Of a DNA stretch of 64,000 bases, positions 26,029 to 34,396 are shown one piece after another. Source of the DNA: Lachnospiraceae bacterium AB2028 (lineage in GTDB: Bacteria; Bacillota; Clostridia; Lachnospirales; Lachnospiraceae); assembly GCA_000621425.1 (NCBI GenBank), contig JHYJ01000010.1:62001-126000 (forward strand), in the 5' to 3' direction. Numbering within the stretch: position 1 is the first letter of the stretch; each line of letters starts with the position of its first letter. The notes under the pieces were generated by a model, which was given only the letters and a program-made list of their open reading frames with translations, was not told the DNA's origin and did no database searches. The position numbers and the translations under genes are program-made.

Positions 26029-27759
26029 CTATTCATTCCCCTCACCCTCAGAAGAATCCGAGGGAGAGGTGGCATCAGTTTTCTCCGGTTTGATGTACAA
26101 CTTCTCCTGCAGGTACTGCTTGTTGGCGTCGAAGTCTATCTTCAGGACCATCATGCCGCTGTCGGTGGTATAGTCACTCCAGGTGCCTTCCAGGGGAATG
26201 CTGCCGGATTCCCTTCCGTACAGTTTAATCTTCCAGGCCTGCAGTGCCAGGAAATAGCACTCATTCTGGGTCATATTTGTGGTGAGTTCGCTGCACACTT
26301 TTTCTATGACCTGCGGACCATTAGTCAGCATGGCATTGGGCAGTTTATCAAGTACATCATTTATGACCTTGCGCTGTCTGTTGGTCCTTTCAAAATCCGT
26401 TCCGATATAACGGTTTCTTGAATACGCAAGTGCCTGGGCACCGTTCAAATGCAGCCATCCGCTGGCAGAAGTATCCATGTAATCGGTCGTTATATCTACG
26501 CCACGGAGCATATTATATTCATTCAGATAGGCGTTTACCCACTGGACTTCTTCATTGGTGAGATTTAAGTCCACACCGCCTACTGCATCAACCAGAGTCG
26601 CAAAAGCTTCAAAATTCACGCTGACATAACGGTTTACCTTTATGCCAAAGTTCTGCTCGATGGTCTCCATCAGCAGCTCCGGTCCGCCGTATGAATACGC
26701 AGCATTCAGACGGTTCTTGCCGTGTCCCGGGATATCCACATATACATCACGCAGAACGGATGTGAAAAGTATCTCATGGGTTACGGAACTCATTGATACA
26801 AGTATCATTGCGTCCGACCTGCCGTCATCATCACCGGTACGGGAGTCATTACCTATCATGAGTACATTTATGACTTTGCCTTCATAGGGACTCTCGTTTT
26901 TAACAGATGCAATCTCGTTGTAGTGCATCTTGCTATAAACATAACCTACACCGGCATAAAGTCCGCCAAAAATAATTGCCAGGAGTAGAAGTATTATTAT
27001 AATGAAATTTCTGAGCAGATGGCTTTTTTTCTTAGGCGGTTCTACATATACACGCTCGGGTTCCCTTTTGCTCCGCTTACGGCCCGACGTTTTCTCAACA
27101 GAATCATTATGCCGCTGTTTCCTTGCAGCTGCTGCCTGACGTTGCCTTTCCTTTGCAGCTGCTGCCGCCATAGCTTTTTCTTCAGCTCTTGCAGCACGCC
27201 TTGCTTCAGCTTTTCTTTTTGACTCAGCAGCTTCCTGCCTGCGTTCTTCCCTTTCTTCACGCTTTTTGGCGGCCGATTCCTTTTTCCTTAACTGCTCATT
27301 TTTTGCAGCCTCTCGTTTCTTTCGCTCTGAATCCCGGGCTTCCTTCTTAGCAGCCTCACGCTGTTTCCTTTCAGCTTCCCTGGCATCACGTCTTGCAGCA
27401 TCCTGTGCCCTGCGTTCTTTTGCCTCTGCCTTACGTTCCTCTGCCTGCTGTCGCCTGGCAGCCTTTGCCATTTCCTTGCGTCTTCGCTCCTCTTCCTTAA
27501 GGGCTATGCGCCTGGCCTCTTCCTCATCATAGTCATCGTCTTCGTCGTCATCATCATACTCATCATCGTCTTCGTACTCGTCATCATCATCGTACTCATC
27601 ATCGTCCTCGTACTCGTCATCATCATCGTACTCATCATCGTCGTCGTATTCGTCGTCATCATCGTACTCATCATCATATTCGTCATAATCCCCGGCATCA
27701 TATCCCCCGGGCCTGCGACGATTCACTATATGGCTTTTTCCGAATGCATTTTTCAGCAT
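26029..27759 (-). CDS. LytR-CpsA-Psr (LCP) family protein with acidic-basic cytoplasmic tails
   Basis: A 576-residue enzyme of the family that attaches teichoic acids or capsule polymers to peptidoglycan. Residues 20-81 are almost pure Asp/Glu/Tyr in a DDDDEY repeat. Residues 82-235 are a highly charged Arg/Lys/Glu/Ala helix. One membrane helix follows (249-275). The extracellular LCP domain begins at VLMIGNDSRTGDDDGRSDAM and contains the conserved arginines in SVLRDVYVDIPG and YSRNRYIGTDFERTNRQRKV. The LCP domain is complete and looks active. The oversized cytoplasmic portion is unusual. It is separately transcribed from the exchanger gene upstream. Confidence 0.92.
   Translation of the reverse strand: MLKNAFGKSHIVNRRRPGGYDAGDYDEYDDEYDDDDEYDDDDEYDDDDEYEDDDEYDDDDEYEDDDEYDDDDEDDDYDEEEARRIALKEEERRRKEMAKAARRQQAEERKAEAKERRAQDAARRDAREAERKQREAAKKEARDSERKKREAAKNEQLRKKESAAKKREEREERRQEAAESKRKAEARRAARAEEKAMAAAAAKERQRQAAAARKQRHNDSVEKTSGRKRSKREPERVYVEPPKKKSHLLRNFIIIILLLLAIIFGGLYAGVGYVYSKMHYNEIASVKNESPYEGKVINVLMIGNDSRTGDDDGRSDAMILVSMSSVTHEILFTSVLRDVYVDIPGHGKNRLNAAYSYGGPELLMETIEQNFGIKVNRYVSVNFEAFATLVDAVGGVDLNLTNEEVQWVNAYLNEYNMLRGVDITTDYMDTSASGWLHLNGAQALAYSRNRYIGTDFERTNRQRKVINDVLDKLPNAMLTNGPQVIEKVCSELTTNMTQNECYFLALQAWKIKLYGRESGSIPLEGTWSDYTTDSGMMVLKIDFDANKQYLQEKLYIKPEKTDATSPSDSSEGEGNE
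27520..27687 (-). repeat. In-frame 18-bp tandem repeat encoding DDDDEY units
   Basis: This stretch within the LCP gene consists of near-identical 18-bp units (six codons, mainly GAT/GAC, GAG/GAA and TAC). Small differences (D to E) break perfect identity. Such a tract is prone to change length by slippage. Confidence 0.85.
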
Positions 27760-27805
27760 AGATTCCTATTCCTTACTTTTTAACAGTTTTTCTTTTATTA
27801 AAGTT

Positions 27806-28804
27806 TCAGCCTACCTCTCTCAGATAAGCGAAAACCACATACCCTATATACATAAGCAGCATGGTGATGCCCCTTACCCTGCCGATCTTCTTTCCGAAGA
27901 GACAGTAAACGAAACATATTATAACAACTGCCAGAAGGATAAAAATATCGCACATGGATGCGAAATTCACACCTACCGGAAGGATAGTGCAGGACACACC
28001 CAGTATGAGCATTATATTGAAGATACTGGATCCGATAACATTTCCTACGGCCATGTCCACTTCGCCCTTCTTAGCTGCAACCATGGATGTAACCAGCTCA
28101 GGAAGGGATGTACCCATAGCTACGATTGTCAGCCCCACCAATGTTTCAGACATTCCCAGTGAAAATGCAATGTTCTTTGCAGATTCTACAACAGCCTCGC
28201 CGCCGGATACGATCAGAATCGCACCAAATACTATGGAAAAAATAGTCTTACCCATAGGCATAGGCTCACCTGTATCTTCCTCTTCGGATCCCGTCGGATT
28301 CTTTCTCGCAGCCATTACTAAAACTACCATATATATAATGAAGAGAACTAACATTCCGATACCGAATATCCGTCCCAGATCATAAACCTTGTCTGATATT
28401 TTGACATTTTCAAGTCCGGCAGCCATTATAGCCTTGATCCCTACAGGAGCCGCAAAAAGCATTGCAAGGGTTGCAAAAATATTAAGCGGAAAATCTCTCT
28501 TTAATATAGTAGAATCTACGGGAACCGGATGGAACAGTGCGCACACACCCAGCACCACCAGAACGTTAAAAAGGTTCGAGCCCAGAACATTGCTTATAGC
28601 AAGCTCATTTGACCCCTTAATCGCAGATGTAACGGATACCGCCAGTTCCGGAGCACTTGTTCCCATAGCAACTATGGTAAGTCCTATGATCGCTCCCGGC
28701 ACTTTGAACCGCTTTGCCACAGCAGAGCTTCCGTCCACAAACATGTCCGCACCCTTTATCAATGCGTAAAAACCAACAATAAGAATTTCCAGATAAGTAA
28801 GCAT
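27806..28804 (-). CDS. CaCA-family cation/sodium exchanger (YrbG-like)
   Basis: A 332-residue inner-membrane exchanger with about ten helices and two inverted alpha repeats. The first repeat is VAMGTSAPELAVSVTSA with GSNLFNVLVVLGV; the second is VAMGTSLPELVTSMVAA with GSSIFNIMLILGV. These G-T-S/N-x-PE and N-(V/I)-x-G-S motifs bind the cation. Annotation would usually call it a calcium/sodium antiporter. Its leader (28805-29140) carries a candidate manganese riboswitch with a terminator, so manganese export is a reasonable alternative. The ribosome site is AAAGAGGGAAG. Confidence 0.9.
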   Translation of the reverse strand: MLTYLEILIVGFYALIKGADMFVDGSSAVAKRFKVPGAIIGLTIVAMGTSAPELAVSVTSAIKGSNELAISNVLGSNLFNVLVVLGVCALFHPVPVDSTILKRDFPLNIFATLAMLFAAPVGIKAIMAAGLENVKISDKVYDLGRIFGIGMLVLFIIYMVVLVMAARKNPTGSEEEDTGEPMPMGKTIFSIVFGAILIVSGGEAVVESAKNIAFSLGMSETLVGLTIVAMGTSLPELVTSMVAAKKGEVDMAVGNVIGSSIFNIMLILGVSCTILPVGVNFASMCDIFILLAVVIICFVYCLFGKKIGRVRGITMLLMYIGYVVFAYLREVG

Positions 28805-28960
28805 TCTTCCCTCTTTCTGTGCATCTGCACACCCCTCTGACCAGCCAACACCGGTTCCTACAGTTTCAGGCCAGACCTTCTGCCATCACAGATCTGCCCT
28901 TCATGGTTTAAGGAACTCAATGCTCAGGTGGTTCTGTCACAGTCCCTACGGTTCCGGGGT

Positions 28961-28999
28961 ATAAAAAAAACCTACACCACAGAAAAACCATGGTGTAAG
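28961..28999 (-). terminator. Leader terminator of the exchanger gene (riboswitch expression platform)
   Basis: On the minus strand CTTACACCA pairs with TGGTGTAGG (11-nt loop) and is followed by TTTTTTTT. It lies about 157 bp before the start codon of the exchanger, so it must act by attenuation. The 5' arm overlaps the motif GAGACTTACACC, the likely 3' end of the aptamer, so the two folds exclude each other. Confidence 0.8.
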
Positions 29000-29134
29000 T
29001 CTCGCTTTTTAAAACATGTTCCGGGGAAACCGACCTTATTATCGTTGGCCTCTTTCCCGTCCTGACGAAACACGCTGCTGCCTCAACCAAACACCACGGT
29101 ATTCAAAGGCCCGCAAGCTACTCCCTCAACACGT
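28992..29134 (-). ncRNA. Candidate yybP-ykoY (manganese) riboswitch
   Basis: The transcript leader contains GAGGGAGTAGC (29127-29117) near its 5' end, an internal TTTCGTCAGGACGG, a GGCCTTT/AAAGAGGCC pairing, and GCGAGACTTACACC (about 29005-28992) at the 3' end. These correspond in order to the GGGGAGUAGC, CGUCA and GAGACYUU..CC segments I know from the yybP-ykoY class. The 3' segment overlaps a strong terminator. The controlled gene is a cation exchanger, fitting this class. P1 pairing looks weak by eye, so a covariance search is decisive. The rest of the gap 28805-28960 shows no gene. Confidence 0.62.
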
Positions 29135-29140
29135 CCTTAT

Positions 29141-29169
29141 ATTAAAGACCATTTTAGTATTTTTGTCAA
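29141..29169 (-). promoter_or_regulatory. Promoter of the riboswitch-exchanger transcript
   Basis: TTGACA (29169-29164) and TTTAAT (29146-29141) are separated by 17 bp on the minus strand. Transcription would start near 29134, just before the riboswitch-like sequence. Confidence 0.7.
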
Positions 29170-29190
29170 CCATAGGTTGGAAAGTGGTAA

Positions 29191-29212
29191 ACGGGAGGCC
29201 TTAGCCTCCCGC
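29191..29212 (-). terminator. Terminator hairpin after sbcC
   Basis: On the minus strand GCGGGAGGC-taag-GCCTCCCGT gives a strong 9-bp GC stem followed by a short TTT. It lies 5-26 bp past the sbcC stop and just upstream of the exchanger promoter. Confidence 0.7.
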
Positions 29213-29216
29213 CTTT

Positions 29217-31985
29217 TCAAGCAATGATTTCTACAGAACTTCCGGCAGTCTTGTCCTTTGTGACGATCACCTGTTTGTCGATCCTTTCCTTTAGGTCAGC
29301 AACATGTGAGATGATACCCACCAGCTTGTTGCCCTCCGTAAGGTCAGACAGCGCACGATATACCTGATCAAGTTTTTCAGGATCAAGGGAGCCGAATCCC
29401 TCGTCCACAAACATCGTATCCACCTGTATTCCGCCTGCTGATGACTGAACCTCGTCAGACAGTCCAAGCGCAAGTGCCAGGGATGCCATAAATGACTCGC
29501 CGCCTGAAATTGACTTGACGCTTCTGGTTGATCCGTTGTAGTGATCGATTACCCCCAGGTCCAGACCACTCTGACTCCTTACATTTGACGCATTTTCCAT
29601 ACGTTTCAGTTCATACTGTCCGGATGACATTTTCAGCAAGCGTATGTTTGCCCTCCTGATTATGCGGTCAAAATAGTTCATCTGGACAAAGGTCTCAAAC
29701 ATGACTTTATCCTTCCCCTTGACCTTACCATTTGCAGTATTCGAAAGAGCGTTTATCCACTGAAGTTTTTTCTCAGCATCGGCAATGCTTGAAGACTTGT
29801 TAACTACATTTTCCATAATGTTCGTATTAGCCCTTATCCTGGCCGCAACTACTTTGCCACTTTCATCACAGGCTTTCTGCTGATCATCAAGTTCAGTCTT
29901 CCGGATCCTCTCTGCATTAATATCTGCAACCTTGCTGGATTCAACAGTCTTCCTGTTGCTTTCAGCCTGTGCATTTAGTGCGGTAGCAAGCTCATGCTGC
30001 TTCTTTAAAGCATTATCAGCACTGTCATAAGCCTTCTGGAGCGCTTCAGCCTGACTATCAAGGTTTCCTTTTTCAGTCAGCGCCTCATTTTTGCTTGAAT
30101 AGGTTAATTCGCCGCGCATTTTTTCAAGAGACGCTTTCTTCTCAGCAAGTGCTGCATTATTTGCTGCAAGCTTTTCATTAAGCTCACGGCTTTTTTTCTC
30201 TATTTCCTTTATTTCCGCATCCTTTTCCGGAATCAGCTTTTCTAGCTCTTTTCTGCGATTATCATTCTGCACCTCCAGGTTTAAACTGGCCTTTAAAGCA
30301 TTAATCTCCCGGGCACACTTATCCCTAGTTTCCTGAAGAATAGCTGCGGCTTTTTCAAGGTCCTCTTCCCCGAGCAATTTTACGGAGCTCTTTTTCAGTT
30401 CTTCTTCCTTAGTTTCTACGGCCGTCTTCATACCGCTGGCTTCCTCGGAACTCTTCTCCCTTTCACTTCTCGCCCCGTCAGATGCCTTTTTAGCATCATC
30501 CAGTTCTTTTTCCGTAGGAACGCTTTCTGCCAAATGAGCAAGCATGGGATGTTTGGTGGAACCACAGACGGGACACATTTTCCCTTCTTCCAGTTTCTGC
30601 GCAAGAATTCCCGCCTGGCCATCCCTAAAAGCCTGATCAAGAGTTTCGTATATTGCATTCAGTTCTATAAAAACCGCGCTCTTTTCACTATACGCATTCT
30701 GAGCATTCTTAAGTTTTTCCCGATAGTCATTAAGAATATTAAGGTCATTAGAGAAAGTACCGAGATCCCTGGACTCTGTTTCCTTTTTTTCAATCTGTCC
30801 CTTGAGCTTTTCAATCTCAGCACTTGAATCCTTAATGGTCTCCTGCTCTTTCTTTAGGCCGTCAAGTTCAGCCTCCGCAGTCTTTTTCTTATTTTCACTA
30901 TCCGCAATAGCTGAAGACTGTTCTTCAATGACACCATGCAAATCTGCTATATCGCCGGAAAGCTTATCAACAGCATCATAATTAGAAAGCTGCGCCTCAA
31001 TAGCAGCAGACGTCTTTTCAAGATCTCTCTTTCCATTCAATGCCGCCCTGGCATCATTAAAATCACTTTCCAGAACAGTAACTTTAGGGTTTTCGACTTT
31101 TAGGTCATTGACAGCCCTTTCCCAGGCTTTCTTTGCCGCTTCAACTGCCTCAGCTGCGCCGATATTTGCATTTACAGTTTCAAGTTCTTTTTTTATTTTC
31201 GTACTCTGCTCATCAAGCCTTTCTTTTTCAGTATTGTCCTGTTCTATGAGCCTGTTAAGCAAACCTATTACATCTTCTGTAAGCATTTCTCCTGATTTTG
31301 CCTTATCAACCTCAATGGAAAGAGCACTGTCCTTATCAACTTCTATCCCGGAGATATACTGTGCCAGGCTCTTTTTTCCGTCTTCTACCTCTGTGCTGAC
31401 ATCTTTTGTCCTCTGGGCAATCTCTTCCTGAAGTTTCATATACTTCTCGGTTTTAAAAAGTTCACGGAATATCTTTATCCTTTCCGTAGTATCAGCGACC
31501 AAAAGCTTTAAGAAATCACCCTGTGCCAGCATCACGATCTGTGAAAACTGCTCCTTATCAACATTCAGGATTTCATTTGTTATCTTCTCATTTACTTTTT
31601 CAACCTTGGTGATGACAGTGCCATCAGGCATATGAAGTTCAGCAGTTGTCGACTGTTTGGCAAGACCTTCGCCACGCTTTGCTGCCCTCATCTGCTCAGG
31701 GCTTCTCTTTATGGTGTACTCTTTTCCGGCATGACTAAACACAAGCTCTACCTCGGTAAGTGTTTTGTCAGATGCGTACTTCGAACGCAGCATTCCAGGT
31801 TCGCGGTTAGGACCGCTTGCCTCACCATAAAGTGCATAGCTGACACCGTCAAAAATTGTTGTCTTGCCCGCACCGGTATCGCCGGTTATCAGGTAAAGCC
31901 CCCTTGTGCCCAGCTTGTCCATAGGTATTACAACTTTTCCGGCATATGGTCCGAAAGCTGACATTGTTAACTTTATAGGTCTCAT
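29217..31985 (-). CDS. sbcC: Exonuclease subunit SbcC (Rad50-like ATPase)
   Basis: A 922-residue SMC-like ATPase that works with SbcD to process DNA ends and hairpins. The Walker A motif is TGDTGAGKTTIFDGVSYAL. Two long coiled-coil arms flank the zinc hook CPVCGSTKHP, where two molecules dimerise. The C-terminal part has the ABC signature ISGGESFMASLALALGLS and the Walker B/D-loop MFVDEGFGSLD. The ATG at 31985 overlaps the sbcD stop by 4 bp, so it is preferred over the longer frame starting 10 codons earlier. The cytoplasmic complex is intact. Hairpin-cleaving activity is notable given the large palindromes elsewhere in this window. Confidence 0.95.
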   Translation of the reverse strand: MRPIKLTMSAFGPYAGKVVIPMDKLGTRGLYLITGDTGAGKTTIFDGVSYALYGEASGPNREPGMLRSKYASDKTLTEVELVFSHAGKEYTIKRSPEQMRAAKRGEGLAKQSTTAELHMPDGTVITKVEKVNEKITNEILNVDKEQFSQIVMLAQGDFLKLLVADTTERIKIFRELFKTEKYMKLQEEIAQRTKDVSTEVEDGKKSLAQYISGIEVDKDSALSIEVDKAKSGEMLTEDVIGLLNRLIEQDNTEKERLDEQSTKIKKELETVNANIGAAEAVEAAKKAWERAVNDLKVENPKVTVLESDFNDARAALNGKRDLEKTSAAIEAQLSNYDAVDKLSGDIADLHGVIEEQSSAIADSENKKKTAEAELDGLKKEQETIKDSSAEIEKLKGQIEKKETESRDLGTFSNDLNILNDYREKLKNAQNAYSEKSAVFIELNAIYETLDQAFRDGQAGILAQKLEEGKMCPVCGSTKHPMLAHLAESVPTEKELDDAKKASDGARSEREKSSEEASGMKTAVETKEEELKKSSVKLLGEEDLEKAAAILQETRDKCAREINALKASLNLEVQNDNRRKELEKLIPEKDAEIKEIEKKSRELNEKLAANNAALAEKKASLEKMRGELTYSSKNEALTEKGNLDSQAEALQKAYDSADNALKKQHELATALNAQAESNRKTVESSKVADINAERIRKTELDDQQKACDESGKVVAARIRANTNIMENVVNKSSSIADAEKKLQWINALSNTANGKVKGKDKVMFETFVQMNYFDRIIRRANIRLLKMSSGQYELKRMENASNVRSQSGLDLGVIDHYNGSTRSVKSISGGESFMASLALALGLSDEVQSSAGGIQVDTMFVDEGFGSLDPEKLDQVYRALSDLTEGNKLVGIISHVADLKERIDKQVIVTKDKTAGSSVEIIA

Positions 31986-33115
31986 TTTTTCTCCCCCCAT
32001 ACTTTTTCGATGCACTCTGTAATGAACTTTCTTTGTTCATCACTCATAGGCTTGTTGTTCTGCTTTTCAAATAACTCCCCAAAAAGTTCTACCGGAGTCT
32101 TTTCTTTAACATTTTCGATTCCGCTTATCTCTTTCCGCTCCTTGGTGCGGGTATTGTCATATGTTATCTGCAAGATATTCGGATAAATAACCCTTAATTT
32201 GCCCATGGCATCTATAACGTCGTCTTCATCAGTCAGGATAGCGTGAATGTAGTCCTTAGTGTCAGTATTCTCATAGTTTTCCTTAGCGGTCAGTTCCTCA
32301 TAAGTACCCTTTATTTCCCTCAGATCATGCATTGGCGTGAGGGGTATCTCGTCCAGTGTTATTTCTTTTTCCTTAATATTCACCACCGTTATCGACTTAT
32401 GGTGATTCTTCTCGGAAAAGGAGTATTTAAGCGGTGTCCCACAGTAACGGACAGTTTCTCTTTTTATATGCTGCTTTCCGTGTATGTGCCCCAAAGCAAC
32501 ATAATCAAAGGCATCAAATACATCGGCATTCACATTGTCGAGGCCGCCTACGACCACTTCTTCAGATTCGCATCTTTCTGCACCGGTGACAAACTGGTGT
32601 GCCATAAGGATGTTTGTTGCAGAGCTGTCAATATTTACTTGGCTCAAAGCCACCCTGCATGCATCCGTGTAGTCACTAATCTCTTCATCCGGGAAAAAGC
32701 TTCTTACAACTGCCGGCTTAATGAAAGGGAGCATATAAATATTTACCGTTTCCTCCCCTGCTTTTAACACGCAGCACTTCACGTTTCCATCATATACAGG
32801 AGAAAAATGTATGCCTGCCATATCAACAAGCTCGCTATGGTCAGCAAGCCTGATTGCCGAATCATGATTTCCGCTTACTACAAAAACAGGAATCTTTTTC
32901 TCCGCCAGGCTTACAAGAAAATCATCCCATAGTTTCATCGCTTCCTCAGACGGTACTGACCTGTCATAAATATCCCCGGCAATAAGTATGCCGTCGGGTT
33001 TTTCCCTGCTGGCAGCCGTAAATATCTCCTTTAAGATATACTTCTGGTCATCGATAAGGGAAATCTCCTTTAAGCGCTTTCCCAAGTGCAAGTCTGAAAG
33101 ATGAAATAACTTCAT
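31982..33115 (-). CDS. sbcD: Exonuclease subunit SbcD (Mre11-like nuclease)
   Basis: A 377-residue metallophosphoesterase nuclease, partner of SbcC. It starts MKLFHLSDLHLGKRL, with the first metal motif DLH. The other motifs are present: AGDIYDRSVPS, SGNHDSAIRLADHS, MAHQFV and ALGHIHGKQ. The C-terminal capping domain is complete. The ribosome site is AGGAGGG. It is first in the sbcDC operon. Confidence 0.95.
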   Translation of the reverse strand: MKLFHLSDLHLGKRLKEISLIDDQKYILKEIFTAASREKPDGILIAGDIYDRSVPSEEAMKLWDDFLVSLAEKKIPVFVVSGNHDSAIRLADHSELVDMAGIHFSPVYDGNVKCCVLKAGEETVNIYMLPFIKPAVVRSFFPDEEISDYTDACRVALSQVNIDSSATNILMAHQFVTGAERCESEEVVVGGLDNVNADVFDAFDYVALGHIHGKQHIKRETVRYCGTPLKYSFSEKNHHKSITVVNIKEKEITLDEIPLTPMHDLREIKGTYEELTAKENYENTDTKDYIHAILTDEDDVIDAMGKLRVIYPNILQITYDNTRTKERKEISGIENVKEKTPVELFGELFEKQNNKPMSDEQRKFITECIEKVWGEKK

Positions 33116-33159
33116 GTGATAACCCTCCTAAAATCGTGTTTAATTTCCTACTTGATGAC

Positions 33160-33168
33160 ATTATATCA
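33160..33168 (-). promoter_or_regulatory. Extended -10 element of the sbcDC operon
   Basis: TGATATAAT on the minus strand (TATAAT at 33165-33160 with an upstream TG) lies about 45 bp before the sbcD start. No good -35 box is visible, which is common with extended -10 promoters. Confidence 0.5.
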
Positions 33169-33285
33169 TGGCCATTTTTCTTAATACGGATAAATTTATA
33201 CCTTTTATTAATTTGGTGATTATTCTATCTTTTGGAGTATTTTATGTTTTAATATTTTGTAAGATGGATCATAAACTTCAAAAAT

Positions 33286-33317
33286 TTAAAAATGGTTTCT
33301 TTCGAAACCATTTTTTT
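33286..33317. terminator. Rho-independent terminator (both directions possible)
   Basis: AAAAATGGTTTC-TTTC-GAAACCATTTTTTT forms an A/T-flanked hairpin, 32 bp past the stop of the small membrane gene at 33349 on the minus strand. Confidence 0.8.
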
Positions 33318-33348
33318 CAGAAACATTTTTACGAAATATAGATCCTTA

Positions 33349-33552
33349 TCAAAACAAAAAGAATCTTGCAACACCCAGAATTCCAACGATTAAACCTAGA
33401 ATCAGCATAACCAGACCGCTTTTCTTTGTCTTGTCTACAGCCTTGGAATCCTCCCGCAGGTCTTTTCTTATAGCCCCCACAGGATTAACAGTCATATATA
33501 TGCCCAGTCCCAAGATCATCACGCCACAGATTATCGGAATAAAATCGTACAT
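33349..33552 (-). CDS. Small two-helix membrane protein
   Basis: A 67-residue protein with helix 1 (IPIICGVMILGLGIYMTV), a charged loop (RKDLREDSKAVDKTKKS), and helix 2 (GLVMLILGLIVGILGVARF). The ribosome site is GAGGAGGGC. It resembles the short DUF6199-type hairpin membrane proteins found widely in this group, such as the one at 50822. It is flanked by a terminator. Function unknown. Confidence 0.75.
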   Translation of the reverse strand: MYDFIPIICGVMILGLGIYMTVNPVGAIRKDLREDSKAVDKTKKSGLVMLILGLIVGILGVARFFLF

Positions 33553-33682
33553 AAAGCCCTCCTCATTAAATACATTCTTCTAAATTATATTAACATTTTT
33601 CCTATTAAATACCAATAGCGCCGTCAACCTCAATTAAACATTGTCTCAAAAATAATGTATCATAACTCCGGAATATCTGAAG

Positions 33683-34348
33683 ATGTACGAGAAGAACAGT
33701 TATGTTTTCGATGAGCAGTACTTCAGAGAGGAAAAGATCACGGAACTGACTGATGGTTTTTCCTTGTATGAGAGAACCTATATCCACCAGGAAGAACATG
33801 CCGTATATGCACGCGGCGCAAAATCCGAACTGCGCAAAAATGGACAGTGCATTTATTCTTATGCACCTTGCGACAACCACCATGTGCCATATAAGGAAAT
33901 CATCCATCACTCAAACGGTCACCGGTACTATCCTTTCCATGTTAATCTGTACGGAATCAGTTATATCGATGTGGATACATTGGAAGTATTTAATTACGTG
34001 CCAAGGGGATATGATAATAGTTACGGAATGCCTAACGGAGAATCCTTTATCGTAACAACGGTGTTTTACGATCCGGCATCAGACCTCGTGGCATACGAGG
34101 GCTGTTACTGGGCAGGTCCATACGATGTAATGGTCGGAAATCTTGCCGATCCGATGAATTTTGATCCTCACCTTATCAGTTTAAATCTCATTTTTGATCC
34201 GGAGAATGAAGGCTGCTGTGATACAGACTTTATAAGCTGGGACAAGGACGGCATAACAGTAAAGATTATCGGGGACGGCACCAGAACAGAAAAGATCTCA
34301 TTTGAAGACCTGAAAAAGACGGCAGAAACACAGCATAAACGCAGGTGA
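33683..34348 (+). CDS. Hypothetical protein, possibly N-terminally truncated
   Basis: A 221-residue soluble protein, rich in Tyr, Asp and Gly, with segments such as YGISYIDVDTLEVFNYVPRG and GCYWAGPYDVMVGNL. I do not recognise a named family, though similar hypothetical proteins occur in related bacteria. There is no convincing ribosome site before the ATG. The nine codons upstream are in frame and protein-like (CITPEYLK...) after a TAA, so the gene may have lost its real 5' end or start elsewhere. It is a lone plus-strand gene among minus-strand neighbours. Confidence 0.6.
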   Translation: MYEKNSYVFDEQYFREEKITELTDGFSLYERTYIHQEEHAVYARGAKSELRKNGQCIYSYAPCDNHHVPYKEIIHHSNGHRYYPFHVNLYGISYIDVDTLEVFNYVPRGYDNSYGMPNGESFIVTTVFYDPASDLVAYEGCYWAGPYDVMVGNLADPMNFDPHLISLNLIFDPENEGCCDTDFISWDKDGITVKIIGDGTRTEKISFEDLKKTAETQHKRR

Positions 34349-34396
34349 AGTCTACCGTCCTTTCGTATTTTTTCATTATCTTAAGAGTTATATAGT

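Noticed and set aside
27520-27687. Short regular repeats that could suggest a CRISPR array
   Set aside because: The 18-bp units are contiguous with no spacers and encode an in-frame Asp/Glu/Tyr repeat in the LCP gene.
28850-28960. Second structured aptamer between the leader terminator and the exchanger gene
   Set aside because: Only short similar GGTTCC words are present; I could not form a convincing long stem or match a known class.
33605-33910. 101-residue minus-strand frame
   Set aside because: It overlaps the plus-strand gene at 33683 and has no ribosome site or conserved motif.
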